Positions 25,321 through 37,400 of a DNA stretch of 64,000 nt are shown here, one piece after another. Below the pieces are notes generated by a model. That model did not search any database, was not told the DNA's origin, and saw nothing but the letters and a program-made list of their open reading frames with translations. The stretch is from the NCBI GenBank assembly GCA_951799445.1, contig OX637287.1:33374224-33438223 (forward strand), written 5' to 3'. This DNA comes from Pseudisothecium myosuroides. Its lineage: Eukaryota; Streptophyta; Bryopsida; Hypnales; Lembophyllaceae. The position numbers and the translations under genes are program-made. Numbering within the stretch: the stretch's first letter is position 1; every line of letters starts with the position of its first letter.

Positions 25321-25968
25321 TTAACCCCTAAATGCCCAAGGCACCAACTTCTGATGTCGACAATACTTTCAAGTTTAAATAAAATGTAACAAATTTGCTA
25401 TTTTTAGTAGTTTATATATTTGAAAAATTCTTTTTGAAGTCTAATCGTAGCATCAAAAAAATCTTTTTGAAAATGAAGATTATGATTTTTCTATTCAAGC
25501 TTTTGTGCAAGGGTGTCCATTGCAATCTTGACTTTCCATAGTGTTGAGGGCTTTTAGAAATGAGCTTCAAATGTACAAGATCTTGGAGATTTTAAAATTC
25601 ATTCTAAAAAATTGTAGAGTATATTTTCAAAAGCCATAAATTGAGTGGTATTATGCATGTTTTGCCCTTTAACCTCATATTTTTTTGGTGACCAATTTTT
25701 CAATTTTGACATGTGAAAAGAGGATTGAAAGACTTCAATTCACTTTCCTGGATTTAACACCTTCATGATCAAACATTATAATCTTTCAATCCATCGGTGA
25801 TATTAAGTGTATTTTCTTTTCCTATGTGATCTCTAACATGTCTAGTTTGAATTTGTACGGTTACATTTCAAAAAAAATTGATACAATATATCAAAATATT
25901 GGCTTTTTTGTTCAATATAGAGCAAATTCTTAGAAGTTCAAAAAAGGCCTTGGGCATTTAGGGGTTAA
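25321..25968 (+). mobile_element. TTAA-bounded non-autonomous element T8
   Basis: Starts TTAACCCCTAAATGCCCAAG and ends TGGGCATTTAGGGGTTAA. The termini match T1-T4, but the 648-bp interior is unrelated to theirs; it contains CTTTAACCTCATATTTTTTT near 25670. The same interior occurs truncated at 52812-53142 and inverted at 63169-64000. Non-coding. A lone TTAACCTCTAAAGGACC-type end at about 25082 may be the remnant of another member. Confidence 0.75.
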
Positions 25969-26462
25969 TGTAACTAACACAATATAGTATGTAATTTTTA
26001 AAAACTACTTTTAGGGCAAAATTTCCATTTTAAGAGGATCAAAACTCTACTAACCCTACTAGGAAATTTGACAAAAATATTTTCTTCTAACTACAAATGC
26101 TATTATCTTGGAATATGCATGCTTAAAAGTTTTTTATTTTCTTTCCACATATACTAAATATTTGTCTCTAATTTTCCACCATTTGGATTTTTAAAACAAG
26201 AATTCCTTTATGTACAAGAAATCATCAAAAAAACGCTAGTCTACTGCCAATTTACTTGACCTCTTCATATTGCAAATTGATTTAAAGCAAAGTAGCCCCC
26301 TTATTTGTTCCTGAAATTTTTCATGCGTATACCTAACAAGATGTAGTTTATAATGGTGTAGAGGTTCAATTTTGTATAGAGAAAAAGTCTTATTTCAAAA
26401 TGGCTTGAATTGTGCTAACCCTATCTCATAAGAATGCAAAAAAAAAATGTTTTTTTTTGTCA

Positions 26463-27197
26463 GGGTAGTTGCAAGAAACACCTACTGGTTTTGGCTCAAA
26501 ACGGACTCACTACTGGAATACTATGACTTTCGGAATAAATTTTTTTTAAATGAAATATAATACAAATAATTTGGAAAGCATTCAAAATAGTATTCTGTGT
26601 GAAAATTCAAACCTAGAAAAATTTATCTCTAAAAGTTATGCACATTCAAAGAGTGATGGAAAATGCAAGAAAGTAGAGACATTGGGATTTAACTTTTAGA
26701 AAATAGTAAGAAAATTAAATAAATTAAATAAAAAAAGATATTTTTTCTAACTTGAAGACACTTTTTTTCAACCATTTGCATCTTCAAAAAAAATTGTATT
26801 CTTTGCATGTGCGCAAAATTGTGCAATTTGAGCACATGTAAAAGGTGAATATTCTACTATTTTCGAGACTATTTTTAAAAAATCTCTTTGCAAGCTTGTG
26901 TAACTTTAATAAAACTCTTTATATCCCACTTTTCACCTCCAAATTTTCATTTTTGGGTTGGAACAATACTAAGTCCCACCAAAATGGCCAAGGTAGACAT
27001 CCAATTGGGGAAAGTTTAAGAATAGTAAAATAATTTTTTTAAATTGAAAAAAATTAATCAATGTTTGAAACTACCAGATGTACCTTCATTTCAAATTTCA
27101 TAGAAAATGGACATATGACGCAAAAGTTATGAGCAAAAAACTACTTATCCAAGGCTAAGGGGACAAAAAAAAGGACAAGTGTTTCTTGCAACAACCC
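26463..27197. mobile_element. 735-bp element with about 20-bp terminal inverted repeats
   Basis: The left end GGGTAGTTGCAAGAAACACC is mirrored at the right end by AAGTGTTTCTTGCAACAACCC. The interior is AT-rich with no transposase-like frame. No clean target duplication was found, so the class is unassigned. Confidence 0.55.
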
Positions 27198-27950
27198 ATC
27201 AATGTACTAAAAAATGATATTTTTTGACAATTTTTCTTTAAAAAACATCCCCAATACTTTAGGGGTTCACTATTTCAAAAAATCATTCATTCATTTTAAA
27301 AGATGTCCTCCAAATTTCAACTACAAATTCCTTAAAATATATAGATACTCAGTAGTACTCACAATCCCTGCAATAAAAAATGTGACATATTTTTTAAATT
27401 GAACATTCCCCACCAGATTTATCTTAGAATTTTTTTAGAAATTGATGTAAGTTTTAAATGATCATGTGAATTTGTGAATTACATTAAATGCTACAAAGTC
27501 CAATGTAGCTTGAACTCCTACATCATGAAATTTGGTTGTAATTTAACCCTTTAGAGTTTAGATCCCATATGGTTTTTAAAAAATGAAATTTTTAGTATAT
27601 CTCTACCTACAAATAATTATTAGTTATGGAAATTCACACATAGAATCTAATTGTAGAAAGTGAAAGTGCACCTCGAAGTGCACTTGGTAAAAGAATGCTA
27701 AATGTGGTGCACATTGAGCAATGCATTTTGCAACCAATTTTGTTACATATTGTAAGGCATTTGGTTGGACAATTTGTATATTATTCAATGACATTATCAA
27801 GTCCACAACTCACAATATAATTTATTCTAGTGAAGCAAACTTGGACATCAAAATAGGCATTCAAACCTTTTCAACAGCACATTGCAAGCTAAGATATAAA
27901 CTTGTATTGAATTTTAAAGTTTAGAAAACCAGGTCAAGGGGTAGATTGTA
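27198..27950. other. AT-rich intergenic DNA
   Basis: No supported gene. A lone TTTAACCCTTTAGAG end near 27542 resembles one end of the TTAA-bounded family, but no partner end was identified. Confidence 0.45.
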
Positions 27951-29343
27951 CAGTGGGGTCCCAATCAAAATGGCGTTTTCGAAATCGCAGAGAAGGAAAT
28001 TTTGCATCTGCCAACTTTGATAGCCTCCCAAGGGCTCAAAAATTTATCTTTCACTATGGAAGTTTTACCATAGCATCATCTTTAAGTTAATTATATGTGT
28101 ACCAAATTTCAAGGCCAGGTGATTTACACAAAAGAAGATATTCGAAATCTCCCAACATGTGTAGCCGTGAATTTTTTTTCACTACTGCCAACTTTGACAC
28201 CTTCCCAAGGACTGAAATTATTTCTTTTTCTATGAAATTTTTGGCATAGGACCATCTATATGTTTATTACATGTCTAAAAAATTTAAAGTCTAGAAAACC
28301 CCCACAAAAATAGATATTCAAAATCTCCCAACATGTGTAGTTGTGAGAAACAATTTCACTACTACCAACTTTGACACTATCCCAAGGGTTGAAGAATTGT
28401 TTATTTACCATGAAATTTTTATGATGAAATAATCTCTATGTTAATAACATGTGTGCCAAATTTCAAATTCAAAAAAATGACACAAAAAAATATATGATAG
28501 TTCTACCAATGTGTAGTTGTGAGAACAATTTTTTCAACACTTGGGATAGTGTCATTTTTTGTGTAAAATTTCACACGGATGTAGAAAGTTATTCTTACAA
28601 CTACACATGTTGGTAGAATTAGAATATCTTTTTTTTGGTAAATCTTTTGACCTTGAAATTTGGCATAAATTTTATCAATATAGAGATGATCTCATGCCAA
28701 AAATTTCATGGTAAAATGTTTTTTTCTCAGCCCTTGGGATAGTGTCAAATTTGGTAGTAGTGAAATTTTTCTCACAACTGTACACATTGGTAGAACTAGC
28801 ATATATTTTTTTTGTGACTCTTTTGAATTAAAAATTTGGCACACATATTATTAATATAGAAATTATTTCATCATAAAAATTTCATGGTAAATAAACAATT
28901 CTTCAACCCTTGGGATAGTGTCAAAGTTGGTAGTAGTGAAATTGTTTCTCACAACTACACATGTTGGGAGATTTTGAATATCTATTTTTGTGGGGGTTTT
29001 TTAGACTTTAAATTTTTTAGACATGTAATCAACATATAGATGGTCCTATGCCAAAAATTTCATAGAAAAGAAATAATTTCAGTCCTTGGGAGGGTGTCAA
29101 AGTTGGCAGTAGTGAAAAAAAATTCACGGCTACACATGTTGGGAGATTTCGAATATCTTCCTTTGTGTAAATCACCTGGCCTTGAAATTTGGTACACATA
29201 TAACTAACTTAAAGATGATGCTATGGTAAAACTTCCATAGTGAAAGATAAATTTTTGAGCCCTTAGGAGGCTGTCAAAGTTTGCAGATGCAAAATTTCTT
29301 TCCCTGCGATTTCGAAAACGCCATTTTGATTGGGACCCCACTG
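27951..29343. mobile_element. Giant palindrome P2 with tandem-repeat arms, TA-flanked
   Basis: Left terminus CAGTGGGGTCCCAATCAAAA and right terminus TTTTGATTGGGACCCCACTG, flanked by TA at 27949-27950 and 29344-29345. Each arm contains three units of a 177-bp repeat marked by CCAACTTTGA at 28011, 28188 and 28365, with inverted partners in the right arm. It has the same layout and unit sequence family as P1, though clearly diverged. A short frame at 29263-29493 on the minus strand overlaps the right arm and is not a gene. Confidence 0.82.
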
Positions 29344-29370
29344 TACATGCCTATCACAAATGCAAGGTAA

Positions 29371-29636
29371 TATTTCATGGCTTATTAGTGTGCCATGTGT
29401 TGTTGCCATAGCCAAAATAAAACTAAAAGTAATTTTTGAATTTCTAGTTTCTAAATAATTCAAAAAAACATAATTTTTATACCACAGGTCCAAATGCCAC
29501 GAAACAATGCTTGTGCACCCCTACCTATTGAGGGCTTTCCGACGGTACCAAGAACGCGACAAGGAGATGCATGGTTTTGAAGATCTCACCGTAATAAACA
29601 AAACAAAACAACTAGCCTAAGGCTTAAGGTATGGAT
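29371..29636 (+). repeat. Interspersed repeat E, copy 1
   Basis: Shares blocks with three other places in the window (32455, 47192, 61480): TTAGTGTGCC near the start, GGTCCAAATGCCACGAAACA, GAGGGCTTTCCGACGGTACC, and a 3' segment AACAAACAAAACA-type then AAGGTATGGA. All copies lie in the same orientation. No terminal inverted repeat and no coding frame were found. A short retroposon is possible but unproven. Confidence 0.6.
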
Positions 29637-32454
29637 TGATGTACTTTTTATAAGATTGAAAGGTCAATTCAAATATTTAAACATCAATTTTATGATCTTA
29701 AAAAAAACATGTAATTTGGATTTGTGTATACACTAATAAGCAATAATGTAATATATTAGCATATATTAATGTACATTGTGATATATTAGTATATTTTTGG
29801 CATAATATTAGTATATATATTGTAGTATCTATAAGTCTTCCATACCTTGGAGTGCAATGATTTTTGTACCCATTGATGCACTATAAGATTTCTAACATCC
29901 ATCTAATTTGCAAAAAACTCTAGATCTAGATGGATTTCCTATTATTCAAATTACATGCTTATAGTGACTACTTTGGCCCCCTCTTCGCTCTGTTTAGGAT
30001 TAAACCCCTACGCTCCTTGCAAGTCAAAATGGATTTTGATAAATTTGGACATCTGGAATAAACTATCATATTTTATTTTATTTTATTTTATTTCATTCAT
30101 ATTTTCCTTTTGAGCTTAGAAAAAACAAACTTCCAAGGAATCTAAATTTCATGATGATACAAAGGTGGAAAAAATTATGTTTTTTGTTTTATTTTCTTTT
30201 AGATCCATGAGTCGAAAGTTGGCAAAAACTAGAACTCTCTAAAAAATGGTTATTAGTCTGTTTTATTTGTAATTGTAGGATCTTATTCTTGACTAGTATT
30301 TGGGTATAAAAAAATATGGTGTCTAAAGATAGTATATATATGGAAATAAAGCTTGCAAATTAGAGTATGATGCTTTTTTAAAGTTTGCTTGGACTTTTGA
30401 TAATGTGGCTTTTTTTAGCTTTCGAGCCCCATAATTCAAATTTTCTTTGCAAAAAAGATTTAGGGACTTCAAATTTTAGTAGAACATCAAGTTAGGATGG
30501 AGTATGTAAATTTTCAAAGCAAAATGATATTGCACTTTCCATATCCAAGTTTAAGACTTAAACTCATCAAAATTGTTTAAAGCTTCAACTGTTCATTTTT
30601 GTAGTTATCCAAGTTGCCAAATCTAAAATGTTATATAAAAATTGGTTGTGGGGACTATGGAAAGTTTGCTATTAGTGTGTTACAATATTGTTAGTTTGTG
30701 GGCTCAATATCACATTGTTGATAGAGGTGGATGGAAGTGTATCAAATTTGGAAGCATTCATTCCATAGGTCTTGAATTGTCCCTTATTTGACTACTATAA
30801 GAAGAGAGTGTTGGTCTCCTACTGCCACATTGTAAGGTAGAAAGGTCTAAAATTGTTATATATCATTTATTTAAGCTGATGTGCATAAATAAAGTCAAAA
30901 TAATAGTTAGGGATTATTTTTTATTGTTAAAAAAATCAAAAAATAGATTTTCAATCATTTTATTTTTTTTCAAATTCTTTTGTATATTTTGTGAATTTTC
31001 GAAGTGAAATTGTTAAGTGTTCTATGAATAAATGAGTGGAGCATATAAAGAGAGACCTAAAATCAATCACAAAGACTCTAGCTATTCATTTGCAACCGTG
31101 ATGCACCATGTGTAAAGTTAGAGACATCCCAAAAGGGTGGTTTAGCCCTAAAAAGACAAAATCTGTCACCAAGGAGTCACTCCAAAATGGATTAATTCTT
31201 GGACCAATAGTGTAGGTGCATTCTTCATTTCTACAATGGTCTTGAAAGTCATCCATTAGCCACTTCTTGGCCTCAAGGGCCTTACATAGTTAAGGTCATA
31301 TTTGGAACACTTTAGAGACCCTACTTTACAGCATTGGGGGTGGACATGAATGGATACTTCTACTTTTTAGTATGGAAAAGAGATCAAAGGTAGTAAACAA
31401 ATTGGCATTAATTGCTCTTGTTTTAGATGGAGAGGATTGAGAATGAATTTGCACCTCAAGTGGTATAAAAAAACTTTTGATCTCCAATCTTATTGCAAGG
31501 GTGGGATCCAAACCTCAATTTAGAAAGAACACACTTCAATATAATTGAAATGCATGTCTATCATTTCACACTAAATACAATTTGAATAAGATTTCAAATG
31601 CAATTTAATGCCAAAGGACCGAGGAGCCCACTCTAGACTTTTTGAGAATTTGGACATACTCTATTGAATTCAAAATTTGGAAGTTTTGCATGAAAAATTT
31701 TAAATGGATGCTACTCATTTTAATCTACATGTAAAGCTTTCTTTCACGTAATTCCAGTAAATATTGCAAAAGTTAGAAGGACTTTTCTGATTTCAGTGTC
31801 AAATTAGGCATAAAAATATATATTCTAAAAAAATATCAATTATTTTTTGGAGATTGTCTAGGTTGATACGTACTCAAAAACATTTGAATCATTCAATCCC
31901 AAGTAACGAGGTAAAAGTTATGAGGAGTTTTATTTGCGAACAATGAAGGTAGAAAAAACATGTAAAGTTGTCTTATGCTCTCAATTTGGAAAATTTTCAA
32001 ATTAAAAAAAATAAAATTAATTGTTTACTAAAACGTTCTCACCATGGGAATTAACAATTTTCAAATTCTTTTGAATTAAAAATTTTTACATTTGTTTTCA
32101 ATCTATTTTCTAGCATATTGACAACATGTGCAAGTTATAGGACATACATGTTTTTTTCTTTAAATGTTGAAGGACAAAACTTCACCTTTTGGAAGGGCTA
32201 AAAAAGCCTACATTTTGAAGTTTACGTACATTGAATATGCAACCAATGGGTATAACTTGCAACCGGTATGGATATTTACTCTAAAATTTGGGTACAATAT
32301 ACTTGAACAAATTAATTAAAGGATCCTACAATTGGATTAGTTAAAAAATAAATATTAATGAAGATTTTGACCTTCCATTAGAAACAAGTATTTTAAAGCA
32401 ATCTTAGACCTCTAAACATGAAAGAACTCTGGGGGCTAAACTAGGGACCAAATA
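29637..32454. repeat. AT-rich DNA; its 3' part recurs at 59.9-60.25 kb
   Basis: Mostly unrecognised AT-rich sequence with a (TTTTA)n run at about 30070-30093. The final 350 bp (about 32095-32445) matches 59893-60250 with many substitutions, for example CTTTTGGAAGGGCT, ACATTTTGAAGTTTA and AAAAAATAAATATTRATGAAG. A TTAAACCCCTACGC stretch at 29993 resembles a TTAA-family end. The two together may mark a larger old element, but no full boundaries were established. Confidence 0.4.
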
Positions 32455-32645
32455 CAAGGTGATATTTCATGGCTTACTAGTGTGCCCTCAGCCATTGCTA
32501 TAGTCAAAATAAAAGTAAAAGTCCAAAATTTTCTAATTCCTAAATAATTCAAAAAACTATAATTTTCACAATGTAATAGGACGCACAGTTCTAGAGCTCT
32601 CACCATAACAAACAAACCAAAACAAACAGCCTCACCTAACCCCTA
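32455..32645 (+). repeat. Interspersed repeat E, copy 2 (partial)
   Basis: Begins with the same segment as copy 1 (TATTTCATGGCTTACTAGTG) and ends with the AACAAACAAACC-type block, but lacks much of the GGTCCAAATGCC middle part, so it is internally deleted. Confidence 0.55.
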
Positions 32646-32723
32646 ATTGCATGAGCGATCATATATGGTACCTGCAAAATGGCAAGCTCGTTTTGGTGTG
32701 GACAATTAAATTCTTTTGACTGT

Positions 32724-33636
32724 TTAAACCCCTAAAGGCCCAAGGCATTTTCTGGCTCCGAAACCATTGAAAACTACCATTTCTGCTACAATCACTCATG
32801 AAACCAAAAAAAATAAAAATTTAAGAATCTAATCATAGGATCTTGTACTTCACTTGTCTCAGATCATGTGGTAAAATTTTCATGAAGTTTGACCGTAGGG
32901 ATTGGAAGATATTAGCAATTGAAGTTGGAAAAATAAGGTTTTTTGAACTCCGGTTTGCAATTTCAGATGACTTTGACCGCCATTTCTGGAAATTTTTTGC
33001 ACTACACACCATAAAGTTAAAAAAATTTATGTTGAACATTTGAGTTGAGAGTCGGAATTTTTTTTTTCAGAATGTCAAAACTTGATTTTCATATATAAAA
33101 AAATTGTTAAGTAGGAGTAGGTTCAAAATTGAACAAAACACTAAATCTTTAATAGCTCTTAGATGGAATTAAAACACCATAATCCCAACGGTGGAATTGT
33201 TCTTTGAAACAAATTTAACCTTGTCAAAAAAAAATTTGAAAAAAATTGAAAATTGCATTCAAAAATGAATTTTATAAGTTGTTTTTTGAAGAAGACACTT
33301 AGACTGCCCAAAAAACAAGATTGTTCATAACTTTCTCATTTTTAGTCCAGTTAGAATGAATCAAAGCTTCAGATGTAGACAAAAACATAATCTTTGAAGG
33401 AAAAAAAAAATTTAATCATTTTTTTTTCTGCCCAGCGAATTGCTTTTAAGACTTCGGATGGCAAAATTTTTGCTCCCGGGCACCGATTTTTAAAAAATTA
33501 TATATTTTTAGAAACCTAATGTGATTCCCTATCTTCAAAAAAAAGTTTCAAAAAATCAGCTCAAAACTTCAGGTCACTCGAGCTTGCCCAAAATCTCAAG
33601 TGTCCCCCGAGGGGACTTTGGGCCTTTAGGGGTTAA
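32724..33636 (+). mobile_element. TTAA-bounded non-autonomous element T4
   Basis: Left TTAAACCCCTAAAGGCCC (one extra A after TTAA); right GGGCCTTTAGGGGTTAA. The interior is the T3 variant (ACTACCATTTCTGCT start, CCCGGGCACCGATT segment), about 913 bp. The two opposing short frames inside it (32833-33043) lie in repeat sequence shared with T3 and are not genes. Confidence 0.72.
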
Positions 33637-34375
33637 AAACTTTTACGGATAGTTTTGAAGGTTAACTATTGAAAGATATAAAATTTTCACTAAAAAAAGG
33701 TAAATATTTTAATTTTGGGAGGTCCTCGAAGGCGGATTATATGTACCATTAGTCTAAGAGTAAAGCTTGTGTATTTCACTTGATTTCCTAGCTTGGAGCA
33801 GAGCTTGTCAATTTCACTTGATTTGAGATTAAAAAATTGTATTCATTCATTTGCTTTGAAAATGGTCCCAATGGAGAGAATAGAGTGTTTTCAGGAATTT
33901 CACCATTGAAAATTTAAACATGCAAGCATTGAGTTATTTGCAATTTCTACTTATAAAAAAAATTGCATTTCTACAATTTCAAGATGGATTGTGTAATGAA
34001 TTTGATAACTTTTTATGCAAAATTAAGTTTTTTGAAAGTACATTTTAGGGTGATAACACTATTTGTAGTTGTTCATGTTACCTCCAATCCCCCCAAAAAA
34101 ATTTATACAAATTTATCAAACATTATGGAGAGGGACAACATACTAAAAATAATAAACACACAATTCTCTTGTTATAGTCTCACAACTCCTATGCATTTTC
34201 ACACTCAAAACTAGTATGCACACTAATAAGCAAGCTCTTTAAACATCTATACAATCTAACTTTAAAATAAATAAAAATTGCTAGATTGGAAATAACTATA
34301 AGTCTTTTTACTTAGAAAAAAAAATTTGGAAAGGCTTGGGCACATAGGGGTTATGGTATGGATATATCAATTGTA
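33637..34375. other. AT-rich intergenic DNA
   Basis: No supported gene. A right-end-like GGGCACATAGGGGTTAT at about 34338-34354 suggests a further TTAA-family remnant with no identified left partner. Confidence 0.4.
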
Positions 34376-35885
34376 TTAACCCCTAGGAGACCGGACTGCG
34401 TTTTTTGGCCGTATAGAAATTTTGGGCAGGTCCATGTGACGAGATTTCCATATTTTAAGCTGAAATTTTAATAGAAGGTGGGCGCAAGGAATATCTTTCA
34501 TATGCACTAAATTTCAGGACATTTGGAAATAGGAGTCAAAAGTTATGGCCAAATATGTTACTTTTTTTGTAACTGGGCAATCCGGGCAGCAAGAAAAATT
34601 TGGCAAAAATTTGATTTTTTTTTTTTTTAATTTTTTTTCTTGTAGATTATATTTTTGTCTATCTAAAAAGATTTGATTCATTTCATTTGGATTTGTTATG
34701 AGAAAGTTATGGACATTCTTGTTTTTCGGCAGTTAGAGCATCTTCTTGAAAAAAATAACTTGTAGGATTCATTTCTAAATGCTATTTTTGCAATTTATAA
34801 AAAAAATAAAATTCTCATGGTTTAGTTTACTTACTAGAACAATCTCACCATTGGAATTAGTGTATTTTAATTCCATCTAAAATATATTAATGTTTTAGAT
34901 TTTCCTTCTATCTCGTACCTACTTCTACTTAATAAATTTTTTAGGAATGATAATTAAGTTTTTTTGAATATTTTTTTTTTCCCTAGACTCTCAACTCAAT
35001 TCTCCACTATAAAGATTTGAAGCACAAAACTATGTAGTGCAAAAATTTTACGTGAAAAATGTTTAAAGTCAAAATCTAGTCCCGCAATGTGCTGAAATAC
35101 TTGTTTTTTCCACTTTAAACGCAGATATCTTGCAATCTGAGCGGTCAAAAACTCTGAAATTTTTTCCACACATTCTCATACTAGTTAGGTGTAAGATCCC
35201 ACGGTTAGATGTGAAAAAAAAACATTTTTCATTTTTTTTTACTCCTTGCTATAGAAATGGCAGTTTTGATGGGGTTTTGGCAGAAAAAAGGCCTTGGGCC
35301 TTTAGCCCTGGAGTGCTCCGACGTCCATTTTCTGGACGATGAACAGATTCAGATCCTTGTTTCTGTCTCATTCCTGCTTGGATGAAAGTCATCCTAATTT
35401 TTGGTGATACTTTATCAAGTTGTTGTCCTATCCATCGGTTGGATTTGGTGTTACTAGAATATATACATTTCTAAAATTACAAATGTGGAAGTATGTCAAG
35501 TGGTCAATTTGCATTGACTTTAGTTCAAAACTAGATGTGCAAAAATGAGGTCAAAGATGTAAAGGTCATAAAAATTTCAAAAAATCACCATATGAAGAGA
35601 ACCTTATTTCAAATCCATTCCAACAAGTTTTACTCAAAAAATGATAATATTTTACTTGTAATTGAATTTAGAAGGAATTCTAAAATTTTCTTTTCAAAAT
35701 TTATAGAAAAAGATTGGTGATAGCATTAGTAGATCTAACCGTACGGATAGAATTCAAAAATCAAAATCTACAGCTTTCATTTGTATACCAATTCCAAAAT
35801 ATTCTTCCAAATTGTAGTTTATAATGGTTTTTCTCAAATCGTCAATTTCGGAGATGAATCCAGACGTTTAGGGGTTAGGGGTTAA
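34376..35885 (-). mobile_element. Composite TTAA-bounded element (T5/T6)
   Basis: Outer ends TTAACCCCTAGGAGACC at 34376 and GGGGTTAGGGGTTAA ending at 35885. From about 34560 to 35303 it carries the T1/T2 interior in reverse orientation, up to AAGGCCTTGGGCCTTTAG. It then switches abruptly to an unrelated 580-bp segment (CCCTGGAGTGCTCCGACGTC...). The expected GGGGTTAA is missing at that junction, so one element was either inserted into or recombined with another. Confidence 0.55.
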
Positions 35886-35975
35886 TTGTTGATTTTTCAA
35901 CCCTTTAAGAAAATCATTAAATATTGTCATAAATTCTTATTCTTTAGCAGTTTGACCAAATAGCAAAAAAACAAC

Positions 35976-36095
35976 TTTTCATGTAATGGTATTTTCCATT
36001 TGTAGTAAAATAATAATTATTATTATATATATATATACTTTATTTAAACTTTTTTTTTAACAAATGGAAAATACCATTGCATTTTAAAAAAAGTC
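35976..36095. repeat. Small inverted repeat around a (TA)n run
   Basis: AATGGTATTTTCCATTTG (about 35981-35998) is repeated inverted as CAAATGGAAAATACCATT (36061-36078), with TA and AAT microsatellite sequence between. The right arm also contains a T-run followed by AACAAATGG, matching the inverted 3' end of the retroposon-like tails at 36820 and 50340. Confidence 0.55.
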
Positions 36096-36388
36096 TGAGA
36101 ACAACAGCCAAGCGGAAGTTGGCAAAATAAATAAATAAATAAATAAAAATAAAACTTTGGGGATTTGGCAGTTGAAAATTTCAATTTTCGAAGAAGTTTA
36201 TTTTCAGCCCGCGAATGATGCCCAAATTGTTGCAACCACTATCTCAGTTACAAAAATAGGTTTAGACTATTTTTAATGTGTGACAAGTCCGCTACAATCA
36301 ATGATCCTGTCACAATTATGGAAGGATATTCTGGAATGTCGTTTTGGACAATGTCGTTTTGTAGAGGTCTGAGTGAAAGCTACAGTAG

Positions 36389-36846
36389 AACATTCGTGTT
36401 CTGTTTTTGTTCTCTCATGCTTCATTGTCCAGCCCTTTGTGGTTTGGCTGTTGTGTATTCGATTTTCTTTTCTTTCATAACCAAACGGACAATTTCCATT
36501 GATAAGGAAACAGTATATCGAAACCAGGAGAACAAGTCTCCGGCGAGAATATTTTAGTTTTTAAGAATATTTTTTTGACAGAACTCCGCTACATAACCAA
36601 ACGCAACGAGAGCCAAACCGAGAGAGCACAGCCACTCCGGTGAGAAGTGAGCAGGCTCAATCAAAGACCCCCATCTTGGGGTGCTCCAGATTCCATTGCA
36701 TCTGCCTATGCGTCCTAGTCCCAAAGAATGAAGTCTGAAGCCAAATTCTATCAAAACGCTGGAGGAACAAGCCTGCCTGGTCTGGGTAGAGCGCGCATTG
36801 ATTCTCTTTTTTTAATGCAGTTTCCCATTTGTTCAAAAAAAAAAAG
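36389..36846 (+). mobile_element. Possible retroposon ending CCCATTTGTTC(A)n
   Basis: The segment ends TTTCCCATTTGTTC plus 11 A. An 11-bp direct repeat AGCTACAGTAG flanks it (36378-36388 and 36847-36857), as expected for target-primed insertion. The tail motif recurs at 50320-50351 and, inverted, at 36059. No tRNA-like promoter boxes or coding domains were recognised. CTACAGTAG also occurs elsewhere in the window (about 61178 and 61369), so the duplication could be coincidental. Confidence 0.4.
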
Positions 36847-36857
36847 AGCTACAGTAG

Positions 36858-37400
36858 CACAGAATTTCATCCTCCACAGCTTCCCCAAAAAGATTTCGAT
36901 ATTGGCAGCAATCTACCAATAAACGGCAGTAATCTACAGCACCATATTGGCATATTCAATACCAAACCCAAGTTTGAAATTTACTTTAACTAGAAGCGCG
37001 TCTCAGTGTGAGAACTGCACTCACATGTATTACTTATACGACCAGCACATTTGGTGCATGATTCAACAATTACAAACCATATAGTTGAATAATCACTGTT
37101 TGTGCATTGTACGGTAGTCACAAAGTCTGTGATGTACTACAAACATAAGTATAGAGCAGAAAACTAAAGGGAACCAGCAATTGTCACAAAATGTCCTGCA
37201 ATTATCACTAGACTTAACAACCTGGTAGATAAGGTCATAATATAGGCTATGGAATCTAATGAACGAGCCTCTCATAAAACCTACCCAACAGGTCAAGCAA
37301 AGTTATCAAGTCGAGTGACAATCAATAGGTAGCAGGTCCACATATAGAGCCGGTACATATCGTGCATATTTAATAGGATCAGATGAAATCAAGTATAGAG
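36858..37400 (-). other. Downstream region / probable 3' UTR of the ARF gene
   Basis: Sequence directly downstream of the ARF stop codon. It is more complex than the surrounding AT-rich DNA and shows no repeat copies. The 3' UTR should lie here, but no polyadenylation signal could be placed with confidence. Confidence 0.4.
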
